A stretch of 64,000 nt of DNA from Amycolatopsis lexingtonensis. GTDB lineage: Bacteria; Actinomycetota; Actinomycetes; Mycobacteriales; Pseudonocardiaceae. The DNA is taken from contig NZ_JADBEG010000001.1 in NCBI RefSeq assembly GCF_014873755.1, positions 2,482,501-2,546,500 of the forward strand, written 5' to 3'. The translations under genes and the position numbers were made by a program. Under the pieces are notes generated by a model. That model was not told the origin of the DNA. It did not search any database and saw nothing but the letters and a program-made list of their open reading frames with translations. Shown here in pieces: positions 8,479 to 16,038 of the stretch (within the stretch, counting starts at the first letter, position 1; the number at the start of each line of letters is the position of its first letter).

Positions 8479-9318
8479 TCAGCCGAGGTAGGCGCGGGTG
8501 GCCTGGTCGGCCTTGCGGCGTTCCAGGGTGTCGATGCGCCCCTGCGCGATCATCGAGTACTCGATGACGGCGGTGGCCACGGTGCGCTCGTGCTGGCGCA
8601 CCGCCGTGGTGGCGCGGAACTTCAGGTTGGTTTCGCGGCCGAGGTCGGACTCTTCGATGAGCGACTCGACCGTGGCCGGGAGCGGGAACAGGAAGTCCTG
8701 GAAGGACAGGTCGATGCGCTTCCAGACCCCGGCGTACGCGGCCGTGGCCAGGCCCGGGCGGATCGCGGTCTCGAACTGGGCGATGCAGATCTGCCGCATC
8801 GCCTCGACGATCACGATGCCCTGCACGTGCTCGCCGGTGTGGTGGTCGAGGACCAGCTCGTTGTCCCGGTGGATCCGCAGCTCGGCCCGGCAGTGCCCGG
8901 TCGACGGGCTGTGCACGCCGGCCAGCAGGACGTTCTCGGGGCGGTCCTTGTGCACGAGGACCGAGCGTTCCGGGAGGCGCCGGAACGCCGCCGGGTCCGC
9001 GAAGGTCACGGCGGCGCCGCTCTTCTCGCGGGCCGCTTCGAGCAGGTCGTGGTCGGTCGCGTCGACGCCCTGGCCGAGGTGGACGACCCAGTGGCAGCCG
9101 TCGGCTTCGGGGCCGTCGCCGGGGTCTCCGGCGGCGAGCAGCGCCAGCAGCCCGGAGACGGTGAGGACCCGGTCGCCGCGGGCGAACTGCGCGAAGCGGT
9201 CGGCGACCACCACCACGTCGCGGCGGGTGTAGCCCTCGCGCGCCCGGGTGTCCGCGGCGCCCGGGACGTCGTCCGGTGCCACCGGGGACGTCATCGCCCG
9301 GGTCGGGTCGCCCGTCAC
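8479..9318 (-). CDS. AfsA-type hotdog protein (butyrolactone synthase family)
   Basis: A 279-residue protein with two AfsA repeats. The first centres on VLVHKDRPENVLLAG (about residue 125). The second block, HTGEHVQGIVIVEAMRQ, is the signature of the A-factor synthase family, and the second hotdog domain runs on to EYSMIAQGRID. AfsA/ScbA condense a beta-ketoacyl thioester with dihydroxyacetone phosphate to start gamma-butyrolactone signal synthesis. GTG at 9318 overlaps the stop of the upstream regulator (GTGA), so translation is coupled; an internal ATG at 9294 is an alternative start, and neither has a Shine-Dalgarno sequence. No TetR-type receptor gene adjoins, unlike the classical arrangement. 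Condensing activity is inferred from family only. Confidence 0.82.
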   Translation of the reverse strand: MTGDPTRAMTSPVAPDDVPGAADTRAREGYTRRDVVVVADRFAQFARGDRVLTVSGLLALLAAGDPGDGPEADGCHWVVHLGQGVDATDHDLLEAAREKSGAAVTFADPAAFRRLPERSVLVHKDRPENVLLAGVHSPSTGHCRAELRIHRDNELVLDHHTGEHVQGIVIVEAMRQICIAQFETAIRPGLATAAYAGVWKRIDLSFQDFLFPLPATVESLIEESDLGRETNLKFRATTAVRQHERTVATAVIEYSMIAQGRIDTLERRKADQATRAYLG

Positions 9319-10760
9319 TGGCGAGCCGAAGCGTGGGCGTCCAGGACCGCCTCGGCGAGGTCGCGGGCGGTCGCCGCCGCGCGCCAGCGGGGCTCGTTCA
9401 GTTCGGTCGCCAGCACCTTCAGCATCGCGTGCACCATGTCCGGTTGCTTGCCGACGTCCGCGGAGAGCACCTGCTCCACCTGCGCGGCGGCGGCGTCGAG
9501 GTCGCCCAGCCTCAGGTGCGCGCGGCCCGTGTCGATCCGGATCATCGGGTCCATGGCCTCCCAGCGGTGTTCCCGGGGCAGCTTCTCGTAGGCCTCGCGG
9601 GCAGTCGTGTACTCGTGCAGCGCGGCGGACGCCTGCCCGACCGACAGCAGGGACGTCCCCGCCATGTAGTGCCGCCGGTCCTTCGTGATGTTGAAGAACT
9701 GGTCTTCCCCGCCCGCGCCGACGTCCGGGTCCTCGATGGCGGTCCAGCGCGCGATCGCATCCAGCACCTGCGGCTCGGCCTGCACCGACGACCAGCCGCG
9801 CGCTTCGGCGAGGATCAGCGGCGCGTCCGTGAGGCGCGCGCCGACGTGGTAGTTGAGCCCGTCGGCGGCCAGCCGCGCGGACTCGACGCCGTTGCCGGAC
9901 CAGAACGCCACCCGCGCCTGCGACGTGCGCACCCAGCGGCGGGCCAGGAGGTCGTCGGCGTACTGGGTGTAGAGCCACGCCGCGGAGTTCAGCTGGCGGG
10001 AGAGCCGGTACCGGCCGAGATCGCCCGCGATCCACGCCATCATCGCCGAGCACTTCGCCCCGACGAGCAGCAGGTCCTGCGTCTGCTTCGGCCGCTGCCT
10101 GCCCTTCAGCAGCGCCGAGGTCCGCTCGTCGATGACGGCGAGCTGGCCGAGGATCGCGTCGGGCGCGGTGCGGGTGTAGGCGCCGCCCAGGAAGTCCAGG
10201 TCGGCCCACAGGTCGTCGAGCTGGACGTCGTCGACGTTCGTCGTGGTCAGCAGAATCGCGTCATCGAGCGCACTTGCCCCGATTTCGTCGTCCGGCTGGG
10301 CTTCACCGCGCGCGGCGGCACGAGCGGGCGGCGCGGGCGCCGGCGGCACCGCGGGTTCCGCGTCGGCGTGGTACTCGGCGAGGTCCTTGGCCGGCAGCTG
10401 CTCGAGATCTCGCAGGCCCAGCAGTGATTTCCAGCTCGTGCCGTACACCCCGGCCAGCACCCGCAGGGCCGCGACGGTCGGCCGGACGCCGCGTTCGGGC
10501 CACTGCTCGTACTCCCAGATCCGGGTGCCGCGCATGCCCGCGCGGGGATCGCCGGTCGCGGCGTTGTAGCGGTGCGCCGCGACGTCGAGCGAAAGCTCGG
10601 ACGCCAGCCGCCACGCGGTGCGCGGCGGAATCCCGCACTCGACCACCAGGTTCTCCGCCACCTTCGCCGGAATCGCCTCTTCGGGGAAGCCCAAGGCGGC
10701 CAGCCGGTCGCGCAGTTGTGCACGGTACGGCTTACTCCCTGGCTTGACCTGTCGGCTCAT
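9315..10760 (-). CDS. XRE-like regulator with TPR-type sensor domain
   Basis: A 481-residue cytoplasmic regulator. Residues 1-115 hold a helix-turn-helix region of the actinobacterial XRE-related type (RTAWRLASELSLD; RGTRIWEYEQWPERG; AALRVLAGVYGTSW). An Ala/Pro linker (about 130-155) leads to an all-helical region of tetratricopeptide-like repeats (about 175-470) that ends close to the stop. Such proteins sense a ligand or partner through the TPR arm. It is the first gene of the unit with the afsA-like gene and overlaps it by 4 bases. A long inverted repeat just upstream (10780-10811) is a likely autoregulatory site. It could be the receptor for whatever the operon makes, which is inference. 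Confidence 0.8.
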   Translation of the reverse strand: MSRQVKPGSKPYRAQLRDRLAALGFPEEAIPAKVAENLVVECGIPPRTAWRLASELSLDVAAHRYNAATGDPRAGMRGTRIWEYEQWPERGVRPTVAALRVLAGVYGTSWKSLLGLRDLEQLPAKDLAEYHADAEPAVPPAPAPPARAAARGEAQPDDEIGASALDDAILLTTTNVDDVQLDDLWADLDFLGGAYTRTAPDAILGQLAVIDERTSALLKGRQRPKQTQDLLLVGAKCSAMMAWIAGDLGRYRLSRQLNSAAWLYTQYADDLLARRWVRTSQARVAFWSGNGVESARLAADGLNYHVGARLTDAPLILAEARGWSSVQAEPQVLDAIARWTAIEDPDVGAGGEDQFFNITKDRRHYMAGTSLLSVGQASAALHEYTTAREAYEKLPREHRWEAMDPMIRIDTGRAHLRLGDLDAAAAQVEQVLSADVGKQPDMVHAMLKVLATELNEPRWRAAATARDLAEAVLDAHASARQ

Positions 10761-10779
10761 CGTTCACCCAGTGCGGTTC

Positions 10780-10811
10780 GGAGTACTGGTGCACACGGAA
10801 GACAGTACCCC
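10780..10811. promoter_or_regulatory. Inverted repeat upstream of the AfsA operon
   Basis: GGAGTACTG and CAGTACCCC pair at 8 of 9 positions around a 14-base spacer; the inner GTACTG/CAGTAC arms are perfect. The site lies 20-51 bases before the ATG of the HTH/TPR regulator, where a promoter operator is expected. Arm spacing of about two helix turns suits a dimeric HTH protein. The natural candidate binder is the regulator itself. Confidence 0.5.
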
Positions 10812-10955
10812 AGCGTGACGGCGGGGGCCCAGGGCGTCACCGATGCCGGAGCTGTGAGATTTCCGAGATGTTGAGCCCGCAACAAGGGTTTGCGCACGCG
10901 GCTTCGACGCGCGCGCGGGCCGATCCGTTCCACATAGGACTCGCCAGGGGAACAA

Positions 10956-10969
10956 TGAGAGCGCTCCCA
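10956..10969. promoter_or_regulatory. CebR box, distal copy before Cip1-like gene
   Basis: TGAGAGCGCTCCCA matches the CebR consensus at 13 of 14 positions. It is about 370 bases upstream of the Cip1-like start, too far to block that start directly. It may permit looping with the proximal box, or mark a second promoter. Confidence 0.65.
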
Positions 10970-11234
10970 TCCAGCCCGCACAACGCATCCCGCGCGACCC
11001 CCGGCGCGATCTTGGACCGGATTCCCGGAATCCACCCCAACGGCGGCACCGGCGGGCTCGCGGCGGTAGCGCAGCGCGATCACCGCACCCGTTGCCCGCC
11101 AACGGGTTCGGCCGTTCAGTACGGTTCAGTGGCCGCCCGCGGGCGGGACGGCACCGGAAACCGGGCCACCGGATCGCGGCACGTCCGGGTCCCGCTTTAC
11201 AAGACCGACATCCCGGGGTTACTTTTTCGGCGGC

Positions 11235-11248
11235 TGGAAGCGCTCCCA
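11235..11248. promoter_or_regulatory. CebR box, proximal copy before Cip1-like gene
   Basis: TGGAAGCGCTCCCA, identical to the GH74 box, ends 90 bases before the ATG at 11339. The position suits repression of the downstream promoter or its 5' leader. Confidence 0.8.
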
Positions 11249-11338
11249 TGCCAGGTCGCCTCGCCAGAACGCGGCCACCACCCAGGGGCGTCGTGGTGCA
11301 GGCCACGGCGCCCCTGTCCGCGTCCCGGGAGGAACCCG

Positions 11339-12487
11339 ATGCCCCGCAGGTTCGCCGGCGCCCTCGCCGCACTCTGCCTCGCCGCGGCGGGCACCACCGC
11401 GGTCCTCGCCGCCGGGCCGGCCGCCGCCGCGCCCGCGTGCTCGGTCGCCTACCGGGTCAACCAGTGGCAGGGCGGCTACACCGCCGACCTCACCGTGACC
11501 AACGGCGCGACGGCGCTCTCCTCGTGGACCCTCACCTGGCACTACGCCGGCACCCAGGCCGTCACGTCGGCCTGGAACGCCACCGTCCGCCAGTCCGGGA
11601 CCGCCGTCACCGCGGACAGCCTGCCCTACAACGCCGCCCTGCCCGCCGGCGGTTCCGTGTCGTTCGGCCTGCAGGGCACCGGCGGCGGTGCCGATCCCAC
11701 GGACTTCGCGCTCAACGGCGTCGCGTGCGGTGACCCCGCTCCCCCGGCCACGACCACCGCGACCACACCTATCACCCTGCCGACCACCACGACGTCCACG
11801 CCCCCGCCCGCGGGCTGCGCGGACACCGCGTTCTGCGACGACTTCGAGCAGCAGACCGGCGGCACCCCGGGCGGGCGCTGGACCGTCGGCGCGGCGAACT
11901 GCCAGGGCACCGGCACGGTGACCGTCGACAGCTCGGTGGCGCACTCGGGGACCCGCTCGGTCAAGGTCACCGGCCAGGGCGGCTACTGCAACCACGCGTT
12001 CCTCGGCACCGCCGTGACCGGCTCCGGCGTGCTGTACGGGCGCTTCTGGGTGCGCCACACCACGGCGCTGCCCACCGGGCACGTCGCGTTCCTGGCGATG
12101 CGCGACAGCACCGACGGCCGGGACCTGCGGGCCGGCGGGCAGAACCGCGCGCTGCAGTGGAACCGCGAGTCCGACGACGCCACCCTGCCCGCGCAGAGCC
12201 CGGCCGGCGTCGCCCAGAGCGTCCCGCTGCCGACCGGGGCCTGGTCGTGCTTCGAGTTCCGGCTCGACGGCGCGGCCGGGCAGCTCCGGACGTGGCTGGG
12301 CGGCACCGAGGTGCCTGGGCTCGTCGTCGACGGCGTCCCGACCGCCGACGTCGACCAGCAGTGGCTCGCCCGGTCCTGGCACCCGGCCGTGACCGACCTC
12401 CGCCTCGGCTGGGAGAGCTACGCCGGCGACGCCGACACGCTGTGGTTCGACGACGTCGCCGTGGGCGGCTCGCGGATCGGCTGCTGA
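11339..12487 (+). CDS. Secreted CBM2-linked Cip1-like protein (putative polysaccharide lyase fold)
   Basis: A 382-residue secreted protein. It has a signal peptide (1 to about 32, ending in an AAAA run), an N-terminal CBM2 (about 34-130, VNQWQGGYTADLTV), a Thr/Pro linker (about 131-160), then a jelly-roll domain to the end. This domain recalls Cip1 of Trichoderma reesei: FCDDFE at its start, VDSSVAHSGTRSVKV, GGYCNHAF, NRESDDATLP, LPTGAWSCFEF and WFDDVAVGGSRIGC at its end all correspond to Cip1 segments as I remember them. Cip1 is cellulose-induced and has a lyase-like fold with reported activity on uronic-acid glucans. GGGAGG six bases before the ATG fixes the start. The two CebR boxes upstream tie it to cellulose degradation. 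The precise substrate is unknown. Confidence 0.85.
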   Translation: MPRRFAGALAALCLAAAGTTAVLAAGPAAAAPACSVAYRVNQWQGGYTADLTVTNGATALSSWTLTWHYAGTQAVTSAWNATVRQSGTAVTADSLPYNAALPAGGSVSFGLQGTGGGADPTDFALNGVACGDPAPPATTTATTPITLPTTTTSTPPPAGCADTAFCDDFEQQTGGTPGGRWTVGAANCQGTGTVTVDSSVAHSGTRSVKVTGQGGYCNHAFLGTAVTGSGVLYGRFWVRHTTALPTGHVAFLAMRDSTDGRDLRAGGQNRALQWNRESDDATLPAQSPAGVAQSVPLPTGAWSCFEFRLDGAAGQLRTWLGGTEVPGLVVDGVPTADVDQQWLARSWHPAVTDLRLGWESYAGDADTLWFDDVAVGGSRIGC

Positions 12488-12488
12488 G

Positions 12489-13484
12489 CTACCGGGCGGC
12501 GATCCGGTCGATCTCGGCCAGCTCCTCGTCGGTGAACTCCAGGTTCGCGGTGGCCGCGACGGTGTTCTCCAGCTGCGCGACGCTGCTCGCGCCGATCAGC
12601 GCGGACGTGACGCGCCCGCGGCGCAGCACCCAGGCGATGGCGAGCTGGGCCAGCGTTTGCCCGCGCCGCTCGGCGACGTCGTTCAGCGCGCGGATCTTGT
12701 CCAGCGTCTCCTCGGTGAGGCGGTCGCGGGTCAGGAACGGGCTCGCGCCCGCCGCCCGCGAGTCGGCCGGGACGCCGTCGAGGTAGCGGTCGGTCAGCAG
12801 GCCCTGGCTCAGCGGCGAGTAGGCGATCGAGCCGGTGCCGTGCGCTTCGAGGGTGTCGAGGAGGCCGTCCTCGACCCACCGGTTGAGGATCGAGTACGAC
12901 GGCTGGTGGAGCAGCAGCGGCGTGCCCAGCTCGCGCAGCACCCGGATGGCGGCCTCGGTCTGCTCGGGCGAGTAGTTGGAGATCCCCGCGTACAGCGCCT
13001 TGCCCGACCGGACGGCGGTGTCGAGGGCACCCATGGTCTCCTCGATCGGCGTCTCCGGGTCCGGGCGGTGGGAGTAGAAGACGTCGAAGTGGTCCAGTCC
13101 GGTGCGGGCGAGGCTCTGGTCCAGGCTGGCGAGCAGGTTCTTGCGCGAGCCCCATTCGCCGTAGGGGCCGTCCCACATCAGGTAGCCCGCCTTGGACGAC
13201 ACCAGGATTTCGTCGCGGTAGGGCCGGAAGTCGGCCGCGTAGTGCCGCCCGAAGTTCGCCTCGGCCGCGCCGGGCGGCGGGCCGTAGTTGTTGGCCAGGT
13301 CGAAGTGCGTCACGCCGAGGTCGAACGCCCGGCGCAGCACCGCCCGCTGGACGTCGAGGGGCTTGTCGTCCCCGAAGTTGTGCCAGAGGCCGAGCGACAC
13401 GGCGGGCAGCTTCAGCCCGCTGCGCCCGGCCCGCCGGTACGGCATTTCCGCGTACCGGTCCCCGGCGGCGGCGAAAGGCGACAT
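12489..13484 (-). CDS. Aldo/keto reductase, YghZ-like
   Basis: A 331-residue NADPH-dependent aldo/keto reductase of the potassium-channel-beta/YghZ branch. It shows YRRAGRSGLKLPAVSLGLWHNFG at the start, THFDLANNYG with the catalytic Asp and Tyr, VSSKAGYLMWDGPYG with the catalytic Lys, and a YSHRPDPETPIEE strand with the His. YghZ-type enzymes reduce L-glyceraldehyde 3-phosphate and related aldehydes. It starts 27 bases after the AGE-family gene stop with GAGGAG as ribosome-binding site, so the two are co-transcribed. Its end is 1 base from the convergent Cip1-like stop. Substrate is uncertain; a role on sugar aldehydes fits the surroundings. Confidence 0.85.
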   Translation of the reverse strand: MSPFAAAGDRYAEMPYRRAGRSGLKLPAVSLGLWHNFGDDKPLDVQRAVLRRAFDLGVTHFDLANNYGPPPGAAEANFGRHYAADFRPYRDEILVSSKAGYLMWDGPYGEWGSRKNLLASLDQSLARTGLDHFDVFYSHRPDPETPIEETMGALDTAVRSGKALYAGISNYSPEQTEAAIRVLRELGTPLLLHQPSYSILNRWVEDGLLDTLEAHGTGSIAYSPLSQGLLTDRYLDGVPADSRAAGASPFLTRDRLTEETLDKIRALNDVAERRGQTLAQLAIAWVLRRGRVTSALIGASSVAQLENTVAATANLEFTDEELAEIDRIAAR

Positions 13485-13511
13485 GGTTCTCCTCAGTCGA
13501 TCACGGAAAGT

Positions 13512-14705
13512 CTAACGACGCGGGGCGAGCGCGCCGGCGAACGACGCGGCCGGCGGCAGCGCGGGCAGCAGCGTCGCCTGGTAGGCGTGGTAGATGTCCG
13601 GCTTGCCCGCCCACACCGTCGCGGCCGGGCGGTTCTCCGGGTCGAGTTCGTGGTGCCACGAGCCGAGTTCCCGATCGGCGAAGCAGGCTTCGGCGTGGGC
13701 GCACCACTCGCGGAACCGCTCGAGGTACGCCGGCTCGCCGGTTTCCTGGTGCAGCGTCCACGCGGCGGCGATCGCCTCCGCGACGACCCAGTGCAGCCGC
13801 GTGCGCACGACCGGCGTCCCGGCGAAGTCGGTGGTGTAGACGAATCCCGGGCGCCCGTCGACGGCCCAGCCGGTCCGGGTCGCGGTCTCGAACAGCGCCG
13901 CCGCGTCGGGGACGAGCCAGTCCGGCGCTTCGGCGCCGAGCGCACACTTGAGGTGCACGGCCAGGCGCGCCCACTCGAAGAGGTGCCCGATCGTCGCGCC
14001 GAACGGGCGGAAGGGGTGCGCGGGCTCGTCCCGGTTGAACTCCAGGCGCACCCGCCAGGCCGGGTCGTAGTGCTCGGGAAGCAGCCAGCCGTGCGCGCGG
14101 GCTTCGCCGTGCACCAGGTGGTCCACAATGGACAGCGCCCGGGTGGCCCAGACCCGGTCGCCGGTGACGTCGGCGGCGGCCAGGAACGCCTCGACGGTGT
14201 GCATGTTCGCGTTGGCCCCGCGGTAGTCCTCCAGGTGCGTCCAGCCGCGGTCCCAGACGTCGGCGACGCGCCCCGGCCCCGGCTCCCAGAAGCGGCGTTC
14301 GACGACGTCGAGCGCTTCGGCCAGCAGGTCTTCCGCGCCGTCGGCTCCGGCGGCCGCCGCGCTCGACGCGGCCAGGACGACGAAGGCGTGCTCGTAGGCA
14401 CGCTTCTCTGACAACGTTGTCGTCGCGTACCAGCCGCCGTGGCCGGGGTCGCGGAGCAGACCGGTCAGGGCCTCGACGCCGTGCGCGACCTGCGCTTCGG
14501 CCGCTTCGCCCTGCAGTTGCGCCAGCGCGAAGACGTGCGTCATCCGGCAGGTGATCCAGGTTTCGACGGGCCGGTCGAGCACCGGCCGGCCGGCGTCGTC
14601 AAGCCAGGCGAACCCGCCGCCGGGGTGCGCTGCCCGCGCGGCGAAGCCGAGCAGCCGGAGGGGTTCGGCCCGCACCCAGGCGGGGACCGGAGACGGACTT
14701 TCCAC
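13512..14705 (-). CDS. AGE-family sugar isomerase (mannose/YihS-like)
   Basis: A 397-residue (alpha/alpha)6-barrel protein of the N-acylglucosamine 2-epimerase superfamily. TCRMTHVFALA (near residue 55), IGHLFEWARLAVHL (about 235) and LGSWHHELDPE (about 365) hold the conserved Arg and His residues. The ending WAGKPDIYHAYQATLLP resembles YihS/mannose isomerase rather than cellobiose 2-epimerase. The likely reaction is aldose-ketose isomerisation of mannose-type sugars in the cytoplasm. GTG at 14705 with GAAAGG upstream is preferred to the TTG at 14741. It is divergent from the LPMO gene with a CebR box between them, so it may be cellobiose-induced. The true sugar could also be a disaccharide. 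Confidence 0.82.
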   Translation of the reverse strand: MESPSPVPAWVRAEPLRLLGFAARAAHPGGGFAWLDDAGRPVLDRPVETWITCRMTHVFALAQLQGEAAEAQVAHGVEALTGLLRDPGHGGWYATTTLSEKRAYEHAFVVLAASSAAAAGADGAEDLLAEALDVVERRFWEPGPGRVADVWDRGWTHLEDYRGANANMHTVEAFLAAADVTGDRVWATRALSIVDHLVHGEARAHGWLLPEHYDPAWRVRLEFNRDEPAHPFRPFGATIGHLFEWARLAVHLKCALGAEAPDWLVPDAAALFETATRTGWAVDGRPGFVYTTDFAGTPVVRTRLHWVVAEAIAAAWTLHQETGEPAYLERFREWCAHAEACFADRELGSWHHELDPENRPAATVWAGKPDIYHAYQATLLPALPPAASFAGALAPRR

Positions 14706-14812
14706 GCTGTGCCTTTCTCGGTGATCGACGACCTCCGCCAACGTAGGCCAAGGCGGCCGCCCCGGTCACCGCGGGCTGTTCCGGAAGTGACCGCCACCGC
14801 GTAAACTGACCT

Positions 14813-14826
14813 TGAGAGCGCTCCCA
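14813..14826. promoter_or_regulatory. CebR box between AGE isomerase and LPMO genes
   Basis: TGAGAGCGCTCCCA, 13 of 14 matches, lies 36 bases before the LPMO GTG and 108 bases from the divergent isomerase start. It could repress both. Confidence 0.8.
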
Positions 14827-14861
14827 GTCTTCGACGCACGCTACCCGACGAAGGGACAGAC

Positions 14862-15923
14862 GTGACCAGGAGACGAAGTACGATCCTCGCCGCCGTCACC
14901 GTGCTGCTGGCGAGCCTGACCGCCATCCTGCTGAACACCGGGACGGCCGAGGCGCACGGCGCGATGATGAAACCGGGCAGCCGGACCTTCCTGTGCTGGC
15001 AGGACGGGCTCAGCTCGACCGGGCAGATCATCCCCCAGAACCCGGCCTGTTCGGCCGCGGTGAACACCAGCGGCGCCAACTCGCTGTACAACTGGTTCGC
15101 CGTGCTGCGCTCCGACGGCGCCGGGCGCACGCGCGGGTTCATCCCGGACGGGAAGCTGTGCTCCGGCGGCAACCCGAATTACGCCGGCTTCGACCAGGTC
15201 GGCGACTGGCCCCTGACCCACCTGACGTCCGGCGCGACGTTCGACTTCTCCTACAACGCGTGGGCCGCGCACCCCGGCTGGTTCTACACCTACGTCACGA
15301 AGGACGGCTGGAACCCGAACCAGCCGCTGACCTGGGACTCCCTGGAGGACCAGCCCTTCCTGACGATCGACCACCCGCCGGTGACCGGCCAGGTCGGCAC
15401 GGTCGACGGCCAGTACAAGTGGTCCGGCGCGCTGCCGTCGAACAAGTCCGGCCGGCACATCATCTATTCGGTCTGGAAGCGCTCCGACAGCGCCGAGACG
15501 TTCTACGGCTGCTCTGACGTCACCTTCGACGGCGGCCACGGCGAAGTCACCGGCGTGAAGGACCCGGGTACGCCGACGACGACCCCGACCACGCCGACCA
15601 GTCCCCCGCCGCCGGACGGCTCGTGCATGGCGATGTACGAGATCACCAACGCGTGGAGCGGCGGCTACCAGGCCACGGTGACGGTGATGAACCACGGCAC
15701 GACCGCGTACAACGGCTGGCAGGCGGGCTGGACACTGCCCGCGGGCCAGACGGTCGGCAGTGTCTGGAACGGCACGCTGAGCCAGTCCGGTTCGGTGGTG
15801 ACGGTCCGCAATGCCGACTGGAACGGCCGGGTGGCCCCGGACGGCCAGACCACCTTCGGCCTGGTCGTCAACGCGACGGGCAGCAACCCGGCCCAGCCTT
15901 CGCCGACCTGCCAAGGAAGCTGA
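14862..15923 (+). CDS. AA10 lytic polysaccharide monooxygenase with CBM2
   Basis: A 353-residue secreted copper monooxygenase that oxidatively cleaves crystalline polysaccharide. The signal peptide ends at AEA, leaving His32 as mature N-terminus (HGAMMKPGSRTF). The second histidine of the brace is in AWAAHPGW (about residue 137). SGATALYNW-like and CSDVTFDGGHG stretches match cellulose-active actinobacterial AA10 proteins such as ScLPMO10B rather than chitin-only ones. A Thr/Pro linker (about 233-252) joins a C-terminal CBM2 (GSCMAMYEITNAWSGGY onward). GTG with AAGGGA eight bases before it is the start. The CebR box just upstream indicates induction with the hydrolases. C1/C4 regioselectivity is inferred from the similarity and not provable here. 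Confidence 0.93.
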   Translation: MTRRRSTILAAVTVLLASLTAILLNTGTAEAHGAMMKPGSRTFLCWQDGLSSTGQIIPQNPACSAAVNTSGANSLYNWFAVLRSDGAGRTRGFIPDGKLCSGGNPNYAGFDQVGDWPLTHLTSGATFDFSYNAWAAHPGWFYTYVTKDGWNPNQPLTWDSLEDQPFLTIDHPPVTGQVGTVDGQYKWSGALPSNKSGRHIIYSVWKRSDSAETFYGCSDVTFDGGHGEVTGVKDPGTPTTTPTTPTSPPPPDGSCMAMYEITNAWSGGYQATVTVMNHGTTAYNGWQAGWTLPAGQTVGSVWNGTLSQSGSVVTVRNADWNGRVAPDGQTTFGLVVNATGSNPAQPSPTCQGS

Positions 15924-15943
15924 CCGTCCGCTGTGGACCGTTC

Positions 15944-16032
15944 AAGCGCCCCAATGTGGCGTTCGGTGCGTCTGACGCACCGAACGCCACATTGGGTGCG
16001 CTGGACGCAACCAACGCCACATTGGGGCGCTT
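15944..16032. repeat. Inverted-repeat element B, copy 1
   Basis: An 89-base nested palindrome between the convergent LPMO and LacI genes. Outer arms AAGCGCCCCAATGTGGCGTT and the matching ending AACGCCACATTGGGGCGCTT enclose an inner perfect hairpin (GGCGTTCGGTGCGTC/GACGCACCGAACGCC) plus another half-unit. A nearly identical element lies in opposite orientation at 31642-31727. The outer arm is shared with the hairpin at 46321-46358. It may terminate both genes. Confidence 0.8.
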
Positions 16033-16038
16033 GGGGGC

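Larger units (their letters stand above)
10812..11338. other. Long gene-free upstream region of the Cip1-like gene
   Basis: About 530 bases without a convincing gene. It holds two CebR boxes (10956-10969 and 11235-11248) and presumably two promoters. Open frames run through it in phase with the Cip1-like gene, but they lack a start with a ribosome-binding site and their composition is unlike a protein. Confidence 0.5.

Noticed and set aside
14410..14421. LacI-type palindrome GACAACGTTGTC
   Set aside because: It is a good operator shape, but it lies about 290 bases inside the isomerase gene and encodes ordinary residues.
15474..15487. CebR-box-like TGGAAGCGCTCCGA
   Set aside because: It lies inside the LPMO coding sequence at conserved codons (Trp-Lys-Arg-Ser), and its position is far from any start.
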